From Aquabacterium sp. (GTDB lineage: Bacteria; Pseudomonadota; Gammaproteobacteria; Burkholderiales; Burkholderiaceae_C), in assembly GCA_030654395.1 (NCBI GenBank), contig JAURXM010000131.1, positions 62,001-126,000 of the forward strand: a stretch of DNA of 64,000 bases. Direction: 5' to 3'. A model generated the notes under the pieces. It did no database searches and had not been told where the DNA came from. It saw only the letters and a program-made list of their open reading frames with translations. Position numbers and translations under genes: made by a program. Positions within the stretch are counted from its first letter, which is position 1; each line of letters begins with the position of its first letter. Shown here piece after piece: positions 36,963-45,353 of this stretch.

Positions 36963-38381
36963 TTACAGCGAGTAGTACATGTCGAACTCGATCGGGTGCG
37001 TGGCTTGACGCAGACGCGTGACCTCACCCATTTTGAGTTCAATATAAGCGTCGAGCATGCTGTCGGTGAAGACGCCGCCCTTGGTCAAGAAGCTGCGGTC
37101 TGCGTCGAGGCAGTCGAGCGCTTGGTCCAAGCTGTGGCAAACCGTTGGCACCAAGGCGTCTTCTTCAGGCGGCAGATGGTACAGATCTTTGGTGGCGGCT
37201 TCGCCAGGATGGATCTTGTTTTCCACGCCGTCCAGACCAGCCATCATCAGAGCCGAGAAGGCCAAGTATGGGTTTGCTGAAGGATCAGGGAAACGTGCTT
37301 CGATACGGCGGCCCTTGGGGTTCGCAACGTAAGGAATACGGATCGAGGCCGAGCGGTTCTTGGCCGAGTAAGCCAGCTTCACAGGGGCTTCGAAACCAGG
37401 TACCAAACGCTTGTAGCTGTTGGTGCCAGGGTTCGTGATGGCGTTCAAGGCACGAGCGTGCTTGATGATGCCGCCGATGTAGTACAGCGCGAATTCGCTC
37501 AGACCAGCATAGCCTTCGCCTGCGAACAGGTTCTTGCCGTCTTTCCAGATGGACTGGTGAACGTGCATGCCGGAACCGTTGTCACCAACGATGGGTTTGG
37601 GCATGAAAGTAGCTGTTTTGCCATAAGCATGTGCCACGTTCGTGATCACGTACTTTTGCAGTTGCAGCCAGTCAGCGCGCTGTGTCAATGTGCTGAAACG
37701 TGTGCCGATTTCCATCTGGCCCGCGTTGGCCACTTCGTGGTGGTGCACTTCAACAGGGATGCCAACTGATTCAAGGATCAGGCTCATTTCGGAGCGCATG
37801 TCCTGGAAGGAGTCAACAGGAGGCACTGGGAAGTAGCCACCCTTGACTGTTGGACGGTAACCGGAGTTGCCGTGCTCGTATTCCTTGGATGTGGACCAAG
37901 CGCCTTCTTCAGAGTCGATCTTGAAGAAGCTGCCGGACATTTCGTTGCCCCAGCGAACCGAGTCAAACACGAAGAACTCTGGCTCTGGACCGAAGAAGGC
38001 AGTGTCGCCCAAGCCGGTTGACTTCAAGTACGCTTCAGCGCGCTTGGCCAACGAACGTGGATCGCGTTCATAGGCCTTGCCGTCTGTCGGATCAATGACG
38101 TCGCAAGTCAGGATCAGGGTAGGCTCTTCGAAAAACGGGTCGATGTTGGCCGTATTAGGGTCAGGCATCAACTGCATGTCGGAGGCTTCAATGCCCTTCC
38201 AGCCAGCGATAGACGAACCGTCAAAGGCATGGCCCGACGTGAACTTGTCTTCGTCAAAGTGGGATACAGGCACGGTCACGTGCTGTTCTTTGCCGCGGGT
38301 ATCGGTGAAACGGAAATCAACGAACTTAACTTCGTTGTCCTTCACCAACTTCATCACGTCGGCGACGGTCTTGTTGGCCAT
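36963..38381 (-). CDS. glnA: Glutamine synthetase type I
   Basis: 472 residues, usual GSI-beta length. Seen: [67 protein letters not shown], and the adenylylation-site region with [13 protein letters not shown] [11 protein letters not shown]. It makes glutamine from glutamate, ammonia and ATP and is the central nitrogen-assimilation enzyme. Regulation is suggested by the upstream sigma-54 element (38466-38481) and NtrC-like dyad (38602-38618), with ntrBC encoded 2 kb downstream. An adenylylation Tyr is expected in the loop before residue 400 and appears to be present. Confidence 0.97.
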   Translation of the reverse strand: MANKTVADVMKLVKDNEVKFVDFRFTDTRGKEQHVTVPVSHFDEDKFTSGHAFDGSSIAGWKGIEASDMQLMPDPNTANIDPFFEEPTLILTCDVIDPTDGKAYERDPRSLAKRAEAYLKSTGLGDTAFFGPEPEFFVFDSVRWGNEMSGSFFKIDSEEGAWSTSKEYEHGNSGYRPTVKGGYFPVPPVDSFQDMRSEMSLILESVGIPVEVHHHEVANAGQMEIGTRFSTLTQRADWLQLQKYVITNVAHAYGKTATFMPKPIVGDNGSGMHVHQSIWKDGKNLFAGEGYAGLSEFALYYIGGIIKHARALNAITNPGTNSYKRLVPGFEAPVKLAYSAKNRSASIRIPYVANPKGRRIEARFPDPSANPYLAFSALMMAGLDGVENKIHPGEAATKDLYHLPPEEDALVPTVCHSLDQALDCLDADRSFLTKGGVFTDSMLDAYIELKMGEVTRLRQATHPIEFDMYYSL

Positions 38382-38425
38382 CAGGTGCTCCTAGAGAGAG
38401 GCTTAATGAGAATGCAGGAAAGAAT

Positions 38426-38509
38426 TTAACTCTGTTCCCAGATCAGAAACAGCGCAAAGTGTAATAGCAGAATCCGTGCCTCGCGGACCAAAGCGATCAA
38501 GGTTTTCAT
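38426..38509 (-). CDS. Small hydrophobic ORF upstream of glnA (27 codons)
   Basis: ATG at 38509 with TAGAGGG about 8 bp upstream, TAA at 38426. The product would be 27 residues, with MKTLIALVREARILLLHF followed by ALFLIWEQS: a single short hydrophobic or amphipathic helix. It lies 45 bp before glnA on the same strand. The sigma-54-like element lies inside this frame. It may therefore be a chance ORF, a leader peptide from an upstream promoter, or a microprotein. I cannot tell which from one sequence. Confidence 0.3.
   Translation of the reverse strand: MKTLIALVREARILLLHFALFLIWEQS
38466..38481 (-). promoter_or_regulatory. Sigma-54 (RpoN) promoter element of glnA
   Basis: Read on the minus strand: AGGCACGGATTCTGCT, which fits the -24/-12 consensus TGGCACG-N4-TTGCW in 14 of 16 positions that count, with the exact GG-N10-GC spacing. 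The predicted transcript start is near 38455, about 74 bp before the glnA ATG. An NtrC-like site lies about 130 bp further upstream. Confidence 0.65.
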
Positions 38510-38601
38510 GATCTAGCCCTCTATTTCACCCAAAAACAGCATCAGAGTGATTGACGCCCAGTCAGATCAGACGAGCGGACACCACGTCGAGAGATGTCAA
38601 T

Positions 38602-38618
38602 TGCACCAACAAAGTGCG
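38602..38618. promoter_or_regulatory. NtrC-binding dyad upstream of glnA
   Basis: TGCACCAACAAAGTGCG matches the NtrC enhancer consensus TGCACC-N5-GGTGCA closely (GCAC-N7-GTGC symmetric core). It lies about 155 bp upstream of the predicted sigma-54 start, comparable to the glnAp2 enhancers of enteric bacteria. It is 19 bp beyond the stop of the CinA-like gene, so it sits in the intergenic space. Confidence 0.6.
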
Positions 38619-38636
38619 CTCCAAACGGATAACCCG

Positions 38637-39431
38637 CTAGCGCACCGATATTGGGCCCAAAGATGCACCAAGTTTGATCAATCCATCGTGCAGGCATGTA
38701 AAGGCAGACTCAAGGGCCGCACCCTCCCCTTTGACGCCCAGCTCAATGTGGCTGCCATGCACGGGGTGAGATACGCAGGGCAGGCTGAACACCTTGATCG
38801 GCGCATAGCACGCTTCGATGTCGAGCATCAACGGTGTCAGGACAGACTCAAGTGCCCCATAGACAACAACCGATTTTTCTAGCAAACGCCCCTGTCCATG
38901 CAAGTCGGCATGCCGCTCATCCAGCGCCCAAGCCATCATCGGCCAAGCCATCACAGGAAAGCCGGGAACAAAATGCACCCTTCCCAGCAGACTGAAACCT
39001 GGGATGCGGTTATAGGGATTAGGAATGATCTCCGCACCTACGGGAAAGAACCCCATTTGCAAGCGCCGCAACGTATCGGCTGAGGCCTCGTCAAACGGCT
39101 CACCAGCTTGCTCTGCCATCTCTAAGCAACGGGCCAAGATGTGCTCACGCGCTTGTGGGTGCAGCGTCAAATCAAGCCCCATCGCACGGGCAGCGCAGGC
39201 CCTCGTGTGGTCATCAGGCGTGGCACCAATCCCGCCGAATGAAAACACCACGTCACCGCTGTCCACTGCATAGCGCAAATCAGCGGTGATGCGATCAGGG
39301 TCATCGCCCACGTAACGCACCCAACTGAGCGCCATGCCGCGCTCTGAGAGCAATTCGATCGCTTTTTTAAGGTGTTGATCTGGCCTGCGGCCACTGAGAA
39401 TTTCATCTCCAATGATGATGATGCCGATCAT
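38637..39431 (-). CDS. CinA/MoCF-domain protein (molybdopterin-binding-like)
   Basis: 264 residues from the ATG that overlaps the previous stop as ATGA. The MoCF fold is clear: GIIIIGDEILSGRRPDQHL at the start, GDDPDRITADLRYAVD, and VVFSFGGIGATPDDHTRACAARAMG (the GG-GxTPDD motif). IPNPYNRIPGFSLLGRVHFVPGFPVM is typical of the CinA N-terminal domain. There is no C-terminal CinA amidase domain. Such stand-alone proteins are annotated as competence/damage-inducible or molybdopterin-binding; a nucleotide pyrophosphatase activity is known for some CinA N-domains. It is the last gene of the overlapping set from 43.98 kb. Confidence 0.82.
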   Translation of the reverse strand: MIGIIIIGDEILSGRRPDQHLKKAIELLSERGMALSWVRYVGDDPDRITADLRYAVDSGDVVFSFGGIGATPDDHTRACAARAMGLDLTLHPQAREHILARCLEMAEQAGEPFDEASADTLRRLQMGFFPVGAEIIPNPYNRIPGFSLLGRVHFVPGFPVMAWPMMAWALDERHADLHGQGRLLEKSVVVYGALESVLTPLMLDIEACYAPIKVFSLPCVSHPVHGSHIELGVKGEGAALESAFTCLHDGLIKLGASLGPISVR

Positions 39432-40267
39432 ATTGCGCCTGGTGTGATGGGATAGACAGGCGTAGCTGTCGCCCGCAAGGTAGACAACGCCGACAGCAAG
39501 TAGTGCGTGAACCACAGACTGGAAAACGCAAAAACAAGTGTGTAGATCCAAACAGAAGCCAACAGCATCAACGGCGCCAAATACACGGTTAGTGCACCCA
39601 GCGCCCACAGCGCGGCAGGCGCAGCACCAAGGTAGCCACAAACAACCCCCATGATCAACAAGCTTGAGCGGTGGCTTGTTAGCAACTGTTCCCGCTCAGA
39701 GGCTGACGCCACATCGGCCAGCGCATCAAACGCCATGACGCGGTAGGTCAACCACCCCCAGATCAATGGAGGCAAGATCATGGCCACCAAGGGAACAAAC
39801 CACAATGGCGCAGTCACGATCATTGCCGCCAAGGCCTTCAGGGATGTGCGCAGAGACCACCCCAGCGAACGCAACCAAGATGTCTCTTGTGTGCTCGATA
39901 TACCCGCAAACCGCCTTTGCCTTACCAGCTTCACCATGGCTGGCGTCATCAAATTCGCAACCAACAGCAAGCAAACGATCAGCACAAGTGGCACAGCCAA
40001 GAGCACCAACAACAAGGGCACCAACGCTGCGCGCAAACCACCCAGGCCGACACTGTCCAGCCATTGCAGCATCGCCCCACTGAGAGACCATGTGTCCAAA
40101 CCGTGCCGCACTAGGGCGACGCCATCAGCCCACCCCCACCAAGTCAATCCACCTAGAACGGCACCAGCCAAAAGCAAAGGCATGAAAGACAGCTTGATCA
40201 CGCGCGGGTGCAAACTGTAGGCCAACGCACGCCAAAGTGAATCGAGCATCAACAACTCAGGCCTCAT
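39428..40267 (-). CDS. EI24-domain (CysZ-like) membrane protein
   Basis: 279 residues, or 273 from a second ATG at 40249 that avoids overlapping the upstream gene. It has several membrane segments: LSFMPLLLAGAVLGGLTWWGW, ALVPLLLVLLAVPLVLIVCLLLVANL, and FVPLVAMILPPLIWGWLTYRVMAFDALAD. The last carries the EI24/CysZ-type W-Y-DALA signature. Family members include the sulfate-uptake protein CysZ, but many are of unknown function. It is coupled to the CinA-like gene by ATGA and overlaps or abuts the sterol desaturase gene. Confidence 0.8.
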   Translation of the reverse strand: MRPELLMLDSLWRALAYSLHPRVIKLSFMPLLLAGAVLGGLTWWGWADGVALVRHGLDTWSLSGAMLQWLDSVGLGGLRAALVPLLLVLLAVPLVLIVCLLLVANLMTPAMVKLVRQRRFAGISSTQETSWLRSLGWSLRTSLKALAAMIVTAPLWFVPLVAMILPPLIWGWLTYRVMAFDALADVASASEREQLLTSHRSSLLIMGVVCGYLGAAPAALWALGALTVYLAPLMLLASVWIYTLVFAFSSLWFTHYLLSALSTLRATATPVYPITPGAI

Positions 40268-41252
40268 AGGTCAACAGCCTCTTCAGACCCAGCCATTGCT
40301 GGCGCCAGAAGCCCGCACCATAGTCCCGCGCGCCATGCAGAGGCAATTGATCGCGGATGCCAGTCGGAGCAAACTGCCCGTCAAACCTAGCTGTTCCGAA
40401 GAGCATGTCCCACAAAGGAAACAACACCGCAAAGTTACAACCACCCAGAGTACCAATGGCCGAGCCTTCATGGCCGACACCAATGCCGTGATGCAAACGA
40501 TGGAAACGTGGGCCAACCAAGAGCCGCTCACCAAGCCAGCCAAAGCCGATGCGGGCATTGGCATGAGCAAGGTTCTCGACCAACTGCGTCAAGGCAACCA
40601 CAGCAACGAACTGGCCTGGCGGCACCCCAATCAAACGTGCTGTCAAAGCGATGATCACGTCAACAATGATGCTGTCAAGCAGGTGGTTCCTGTTGTCACT
40701 CCACATGGTCATCTGTCGTTGACTGTGGTGCACTGCGTGCAGCGCCCACCACTTATTGATGTGGTGCTGCCCCCTGTGCGTCCAATATCCCAAGAGATCA
40801 AAGACCAGTAGATACAACACAAAGCCAGCCCAAGCCGTATCAGTGATGCCAGGCCAGTAAGGCGCCATCAAGGCATCGAGTTGTACGCCGTCTAGGCCAC
40901 TCAACCTCGCCTGTCCAAAGGCCATATCCAGCAAAGGTTCAACCGAAAAAAACATCGCCACCTGGAACAAACCCAAACGGTGCATCAGTGTGTAGCAGAT
41001 GTCTACCCGGACTGATGCCCTGTCTACCATGCGCTCCACAGGGCGCCACCATTGCAAAGGCCCGATGAGGCACAGCATGATCAGCAACTGGATCAACCCC
41101 ACCAACAGCCAACCCGTGCCAGCATAGGCATCTTCCAGAAAATTCCCCAAGCCCATAGAAAAAGCCAGGGGCTGCACCCACACCTCAAAAAGCCATTGCT
41201 GAGCCTGACCAAACGCATCAGTCACAGGTGCGATAAAGCTTTGGTCGATCAT
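40257..41252 (-). CDS. Sterol desaturase/fatty acid hydroxylase family protein
   Basis: 331 residues, polytopic. The di-iron histidine boxes are complete: HRGQHH (about 159-164), HAVHH (172-176) and HRLHH (251-255), with an extra His pair near NLAHAN. These proteins hydroxylate or desaturate lipid chains or sterol-like substrates using oxygen in the membrane; bacterial members include carotenoid and alkylglycerol oxygenases. The substrate here is unknown. Its ATG overlaps the polysaccharide deacetylase stop (ATGA), and its 3' end meets the EI24 gene, so it is embedded in a tight operon. Confidence 0.88.
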   Translation of the reverse strand: MIDQSFIAPVTDAFGQAQQWLFEVWVQPLAFSMGLGNFLEDAYAGTGWLLVGLIQLLIMLCLIGPLQWWRPVERMVDRASVRVDICYTLMHRLGLFQVAMFFSVEPLLDMAFGQARLSGLDGVQLDALMAPYWPGITDTAWAGFVLYLLVFDLLGYWTHRGQHHINKWWALHAVHHSQRQMTMWSDNRNHLLDSIIVDVIIALTARLIGVPPGQFVAVVALTQLVENLAHANARIGFGWLGERLLVGPRFHRLHHGIGVGHEGSAIGTLGGCNFAVLFPLWDMLFGTARFDGQFAPTGIRDQLPLHGARDYGAGFWRQQWLGLKRLLTYEA

Positions 41253-42085
41253 GGTGTTGATTTGACTGGTGCGGTGCCAACACGGGCAAAATCGGGATGA
41301 TCACGCAGCGTGGCGAAACACATACCCCGCGCTTGCAAACCGACAATCAGTGGCTCCAACACCGCTGGAGCCCATGCGTCCTTGCGCGACCATATCCCCA
41401 AGTGCATGACCAAAATGTCACCGCTGCGGATACCCTTCAAGGCCTGAGCTAACAAATGCTGGTTGGGGTAGCGATCGCTGGGCAACTCGTCACCCAAGAA
41501 TCCGGCGGCGCTCCACCCCACATGCTGCCAGCCACAAGCCTTCGCAGCAGCCAACAAAGAGGGTGAGACCTTGCCGCCTGGCGCTCTGAACAAGGCCCGC
41601 ATGGGTTGCCCCGTCATTTGCTGAAAACGACGCGCGGGTTGGGCCAATTGGTCACAGTACTGCTGGGCAGAGACGCCCTGCAATTGCCCAGCCTTGTCAC
41701 CTGCCGAACCCTTGACCGTGAACCCCAATGCTGTATCGCGCTTCCAAGTGATGTGATCCCATGTGTGCGAACCAAAGTCATGCCCTTGGGTGGCCAACGT
41801 TTTCCACCACGGCGCCCAATGGGCATCAAGGGTGCTGCCTTCTGGGCGATCACCTGCGGCTTGCGTTCTCTCGTTAGCCAAGAAGAACGTCACTTTGACG
41901 CCATGGCGGTTCAATACATCCACAATCAAAGGCGCCACGCCCATGTGCCCGGTATCGATGGTGAGGTAGACAGGTTTGCTGCAATGTGCCAAAGGCGCAG
42001 CACTGACGGACCCATTGCAGACTGCGCACAATGCCCACCATGCGATCAGCCTATGAAGGGCGATGCGGTCACTGGCGTGGCGCAT
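41249..42085 (-). CDS. Polysaccharide deacetylase family protein, exported
   Basis: 278 residues from ATG 42085, giving a signal peptide with core LIAWWALCAVCNGSVSA; an ATG at 42106 is also possible. NodB-type motifs: YLTIDTGHMG in place of the common TFDDGP (so the first metal Asp pair is changed), GSHTWDHITW (the two zinc His), LFRAPGGK, and ILVMHLG with the late His. It should act in the periplasm on an acetylated sugar or related group. The variant first motif leaves catalysis uncertain. It overlaps the beta-propeller gene upstream by about 17 bp and the desaturase gene downstream by 4 bp. Confidence 0.82.
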   Translation of the reverse strand: MRHASDRIALHRLIAWWALCAVCNGSVSAAPLAHCSKPVYLTIDTGHMGVAPLIVDVLNRHGVKVTFFLANERTQAAGDRPEGSTLDAHWAPWWKTLATQGHDFGSHTWDHITWKRDTALGFTVKGSAGDKAGQLQGVSAQQYCDQLAQPARRFQQMTGQPMRALFRAPGGKVSPSLLAAAKACGWQHVGWSAAGFLGDELPSDRYPNQHLLAQALKGIRSGDILVMHLGIWSRKDAWAPAVLEPLIVGLQARGMCFATLRDHPDFARVGTAPVKSTP

Positions 42086-43121
42086 GATCCAGTGTCCATA
42101 CACCATGGGGAGAGCGACCCAGCGGGATTTGCCTAACCACCTTTTGAGTCACCGTGTCGATGAATGTCAGCTTGCGCGCCCAACGCGAGGTCACCACGAT
42201 GGTCTTGCCATCTGCCAGCATGTCCATGCAGTCCGGGCCACCTGGGGCGGGATAGGTGGCCACCACAGTCATGGTTTGCATGTCGATTTTGCTGATCGTA
42301 TTGGCCACACGGTTGCTTAACAAGACATGCCGCTTGTCGCCCCAAGCCCGAAAAGCGTGTGCGCCCTCTCCTGTCTTGATGCGCTTTGTGAGTACCGGCT
42401 TGGCGCCTGTCACATCGTAGACCTCCACGAAGCTGTCGCCTGTCAAGGCCACCATGAGCTGTTTGTCATCAGGCGTCAGGAAAACATCGGCTGGCAACTT
42501 GCCAACAGGTACCTTCCAGCGAGGCGTCTGCGTGGCCAGATCAATGGCAATAAGCTCATTGCTGTCTTGCATGGTGACGTAAGCCAACTTGCTTTTGCTA
42601 TCGATGTAGATGTGGCTGGGCGTCTTGCCTGATGCCACCCGCTTGGCCAGCGTCAAATCCACACCACCACCTGCACGCGGCGTGGATTTGAAGATGTCAA
42701 TGTGATCGAGTCGGTTTGCAGCCGTCACGAACCACTTCATATCAGGCGAAAATCGCAACTGATAGGGATCCGCGATGTGTTCGATGACACGTTGGACTTG
42801 GCCCGTTTTAGGGTCCAGTAAAGTCAAAGAGTCGGACAAGGCATTGGCCACCATCAGCGACTTTTCATCAGGCGTCAGGTACAGGTGATGTGGCTCTTTG
42901 CCAGTAGGCACGCGGCGCAACTCCTTGAAGCTGTGAGGATCAACGATGCTGATCGTCGCATCCAGCGAATTCAAGACAAAAATAGGCGCAGGCTCACGGG
43001 CCGCTGAACTCACGCCGGATTGTGACCAAGCTGAGCTAGCCGATAAGCACATACTCAAAGAAACAATCAGCCTAGTCCAAGTACGGCTCGTTGAGGGATT
43101 CAAATTCACTTTGGGTTTCAT
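42069..43121 (-). CDS. Secreted YVTN-type beta-propeller protein
   Basis: 350 residues from ATG 43121. The signal peptide has core LIVSLSMCLSASSAWS. The body is a series of propeller blades with units such as FVLNSLDATISIVDPHSFKE, PHHLYLTPDEKSLMVANALS, FVTAANRLDHIDIF, PSHIYIDSKSKLAYVTMQDSN and DVFLTPDDKQLMVALTGDS. VVTSRWARKLTFIDTVTQKV forms the last. Such proteins often bind partners or ligands in the periplasm; no enzyme motif is seen. Its start is 42 bp downstream of the AIM24-like gene stop, and its end overlaps the deacetylase gene. Confidence 0.82.
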   Translation of the reverse strand: MKPKVNLNPSTSRTWTRLIVSLSMCLSASSAWSQSGVSSAAREPAPIFVLNSLDATISIVDPHSFKELRRVPTGKEPHHLYLTPDEKSLMVANALSDSLTLLDPKTGQVQRVIEHIADPYQLRFSPDMKWFVTAANRLDHIDIFKSTPRAGGGVDLTLAKRVASGKTPSHIYIDSKSKLAYVTMQDSNELIAIDLATQTPRWKVPVGKLPADVFLTPDDKQLMVALTGDSFVEVYDVTGAKPVLTKRIKTGEGAHAFRAWGDKRHVLLSNRVANTISKIDMQTMTVVATYPAPGGPDCMDMLADGKTIVVTSRWARKLTFIDTVTQKVVRQIPLGRSPHGVWTLDHAPRQ

Positions 43122-43163
43122 CACTTCTGCGCATGCGATCAAGCCCTCAAGTGTAAGCCCCCA

Positions 43164-43979
43164 CTAATTTTTGTCGCCACCCATTACAGAACCAAGCAAA
43201 CTGCCAGCTGTCAGGCCACCCAGCAGAGAGCCCTCTTCACGACTGCGACCACCAGTTTGTGGTGCAGCAGCAAAGATGCGAGAAGCCAATCTGGAAAAAG
43301 GCAAACTCTGCAACCAAATCTGACCGGGCCCAGTCAATTTAGCCAAAAACACACCCTCACCACCAAACAGCGCTGTTTTCACTTTGCCAACGTACTGGAT
43401 GTCGAAATCAACCGCTTGGGTGTAGGCCACGACACACCCTGTATCGACCAACAAGGATTCTCCTGCTTTGAGTTCACGGCAAACCACCGTGCCGCCCGCA
43501 TGCACAAAGGCCAAGCCCTCCCCCTCAAGTTTTTGCATGATGAAGCCTTCGCCGCCAAAAAAACCTGTGCCGAGCCGTTTTTGGAAAGCAATCCCCAAAG
43601 ACACGCCTCGGGCCGCACACAAAAACGCATCCTTCTGGCAAAGCAGCGTGCCACCCAATTGCTTGAGGTCCATCGGCAGAATCTTGCCTGGGTAAGGTGC
43701 AGCAAAGGCAACGCGCTTCTTGCCGCTGCCTTGGTTGGTGTAGATGGTCGTAAACAGACTCTCGCCCGTGATCAAGCGCTTACCAGCCCCCATCAGCTTG
43801 CCAAAAAGGCCTCCTTGCTGCTGCGAGCCATCGCCAAATACGGTGTCCATTTCTATGCCGACATCCATGAACATCATGCTGCCAGCCTCGCCAATCGCTG
43901 CCTCGCCGGGGTCCAACTCGACCTCTACGAACTGCATCTCAGCGCCTTTGATCTCGAAATCAACCACATCCATGCTCAT
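43164..43979 (-). CDS. AIM24/TIGR00266 family protein
   Basis: 271 residues from ATG 43979 (MSMDVVDFEIKGAEMQFVEV) with GGGG 5 bp upstream; the longer reading contains no family sequence. Seen: LDPGEAAIGEAGSMMFMDVGIEMDT, AFAAPYPGKILPMDL, FLCAARGVSLGIAFQKRLGTGFFGGEGFIMQKLEGEG, AGESLLVDTGCVVAYT and TALFGGEGVFLAKLTGPG. The tail is Gly/Ser-rich with TAGSLLGSVMGG. The fold is a double-stranded beta barrel assembling as trimers; the function is unknown. It may be the first gene of the operon that follows. Confidence 0.85.
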   Translation of the reverse strand: MSMDVVDFEIKGAEMQFVEVELDPGEAAIGEAGSMMFMDVGIEMDTVFGDGSQQQGGLFGKLMGAGKRLITGESLFTTIYTNQGSGKKRVAFAAPYPGKILPMDLKQLGGTLLCQKDAFLCAARGVSLGIAFQKRLGTGFFGGEGFIMQKLEGEGLAFVHAGGTVVCRELKAGESLLVDTGCVVAYTQAVDFDIQYVGKVKTALFGGEGVFLAKLTGPGQIWLQSLPFSRLASRIFAAAPQTGGRSREEGSLLGGLTAGSLLGSVMGGDKN

Positions 43980-44139
43980 ACGAACCCCATCATCAAGCCA
44001 ATACCCCGATATTACGGGGTTCACAAGCCCTGAAACAACAGTGAGAATGAAGTTCACAAAAATCAATGCAGGGGTACGATGAGCCCGGGGTCTATCTGAC
44101 TTCCGCAGCCATGCTGCGCCCAAGCAGTATCACGTTGCG

Positions 44140-45303
44140 ATGCCACCTCTCGAACCACTCCATATACCTACACTCATCTTGGTGATCGGCGTTGTGCTGT
44201 TCATGGCCGCAGGCATCATGACATTGGTCGGCCTGACGCAACGCACTTACCGAGGCTTCTGGTGGTGGACAGGTGCGCAGTGGGCCAATATGTTCAGTGC
44301 AATCGGCCTGCTGTTCCATAACAGCCACCCGTGGATGATTCCTGTGTCCGTGCTGTTGTCACTGCAGTGGCCACTGACCATGCTGGTCGGCATGCGTCAG
44401 TTCTACGTTCGCAGCAACTTCAGAACGCCACCTTGGGTCGATCCAGCCTTGCTGGTGGTCGCATTTTGCTTATATGTACTGGTGTGGCGCCATGATCCGA
44501 ATGACGTTGGCGCACGCATCGCCACCTTCAGCCTGCTCAACATCACTTGCTTCACTTATACCGCGTGGCAAGTGCACTCCATACGCGATTGGCGTCAAAG
44601 CCCTTATTTAAAGGCCACGCTCTGCCTGCTGGTACTCGCCGTCTTGGTACAAATTCCACGCATGTTTGCCGCATTGAACAGTTGGGGCGCCCCCGTCTTG
44701 GACCCTCAGCAGATTCAGCAGCCTATCGTTTTGATAGGCCTGGTGGCCGCAGTCATGTTCTCTGTGTACATGTGTCTGTTGCTGACCTACGAGCGCACTG
44801 AGCAGGATTTGCGTGAATCGCACCGGCAACTTCGCATCTTGGCCGATTTCGACATGCTCACACATGTCCCCAACAGACGGCACTTCAACGAAATGGCCAC
44901 GCAAACCCTGCGCTTGTGCACACCTGGGCAGTCCGTGCTCATGGCCTTCAACATTGACCACTTCAAACAGGTCACAGACGAAAGTGGCCACGCAGCGGGC
45001 GACGAAGCCTTGAAGCTCGTGGCCGGCAGCGCGCGCAAAATTTTGCGCAGCCGTGACTTGGTTGGCCGACTGGGGGGCGATGAATTTGTGGCGCTGCTGC
45101 CCGATACAACGATCAAGGACGCACTACACGTGGCAGACCGTATCGTGAGGAGCGTGGACAAAGAGCGCTCTGCGCTTCAGCAAAAGCCGCTGAGTTTGAG
45201 CTTTGGTGTTGTTCAAATTCAGCCGGAAGAATCACTGCCAGAGGCGACGCAACGTGCGGATCAATCTCTGCAAGAGGCTCGCCAAAGCCAAGGACAACAC
45301 TGA
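44140..45303 (+). CDS. Membrane-bound diguanylate cyclase (GGDEF)
   Basis: 387 residues. About six membrane helices fill residues 8-215 (LILVIGVVLFMAAGIMTLVGL through VLIGLVAAVMFSVYMCLLL). A short coiled linker (ERTEQDLRESHRQLRILADFD) leads to the GGDEF domain with NRRHFNEM, FNIDHFKQVTDESGHAAGDEAL and the intact active-site loop GRLGGDEFV near residue 312. It should make cyclic di-GMP from GTP in response to an unknown signal sensed in the membrane. The RxxD inhibitory site upstream of GGDEF is partly kept (RSRDLVGRLGG), so product inhibition is possible. Confidence 0.9.
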   Translation: MPPLEPLHIPTLILVIGVVLFMAAGIMTLVGLTQRTYRGFWWWTGAQWANMFSAIGLLFHNSHPWMIPVSVLLSLQWPLTMLVGMRQFYVRSNFRTPPWVDPALLVVAFCLYVLVWRHDPNDVGARIATFSLLNITCFTYTAWQVHSIRDWRQSPYLKATLCLLVLAVLVQIPRMFAALNSWGAPVLDPQQIQQPIVLIGLVAAVMFSVYMCLLLTYERTEQDLRESHRQLRILADFDMLTHVPNRRHFNEMATQTLRLCTPGQSVLMAFNIDHFKQVTDESGHAAGDEALKLVAGSARKILRSRDLVGRLGGDEFVALLPDTTIKDALHVADRIVRSVDKERSALQQKPLSLSFGVVQIQPEESLPEATQRADQSLQEARQSQGQH

Positions 45304-45353
45304 TCCCCTTTGTAGGATCGGCTGAGGCAGCCGTAACAGGCGACAATACACGG

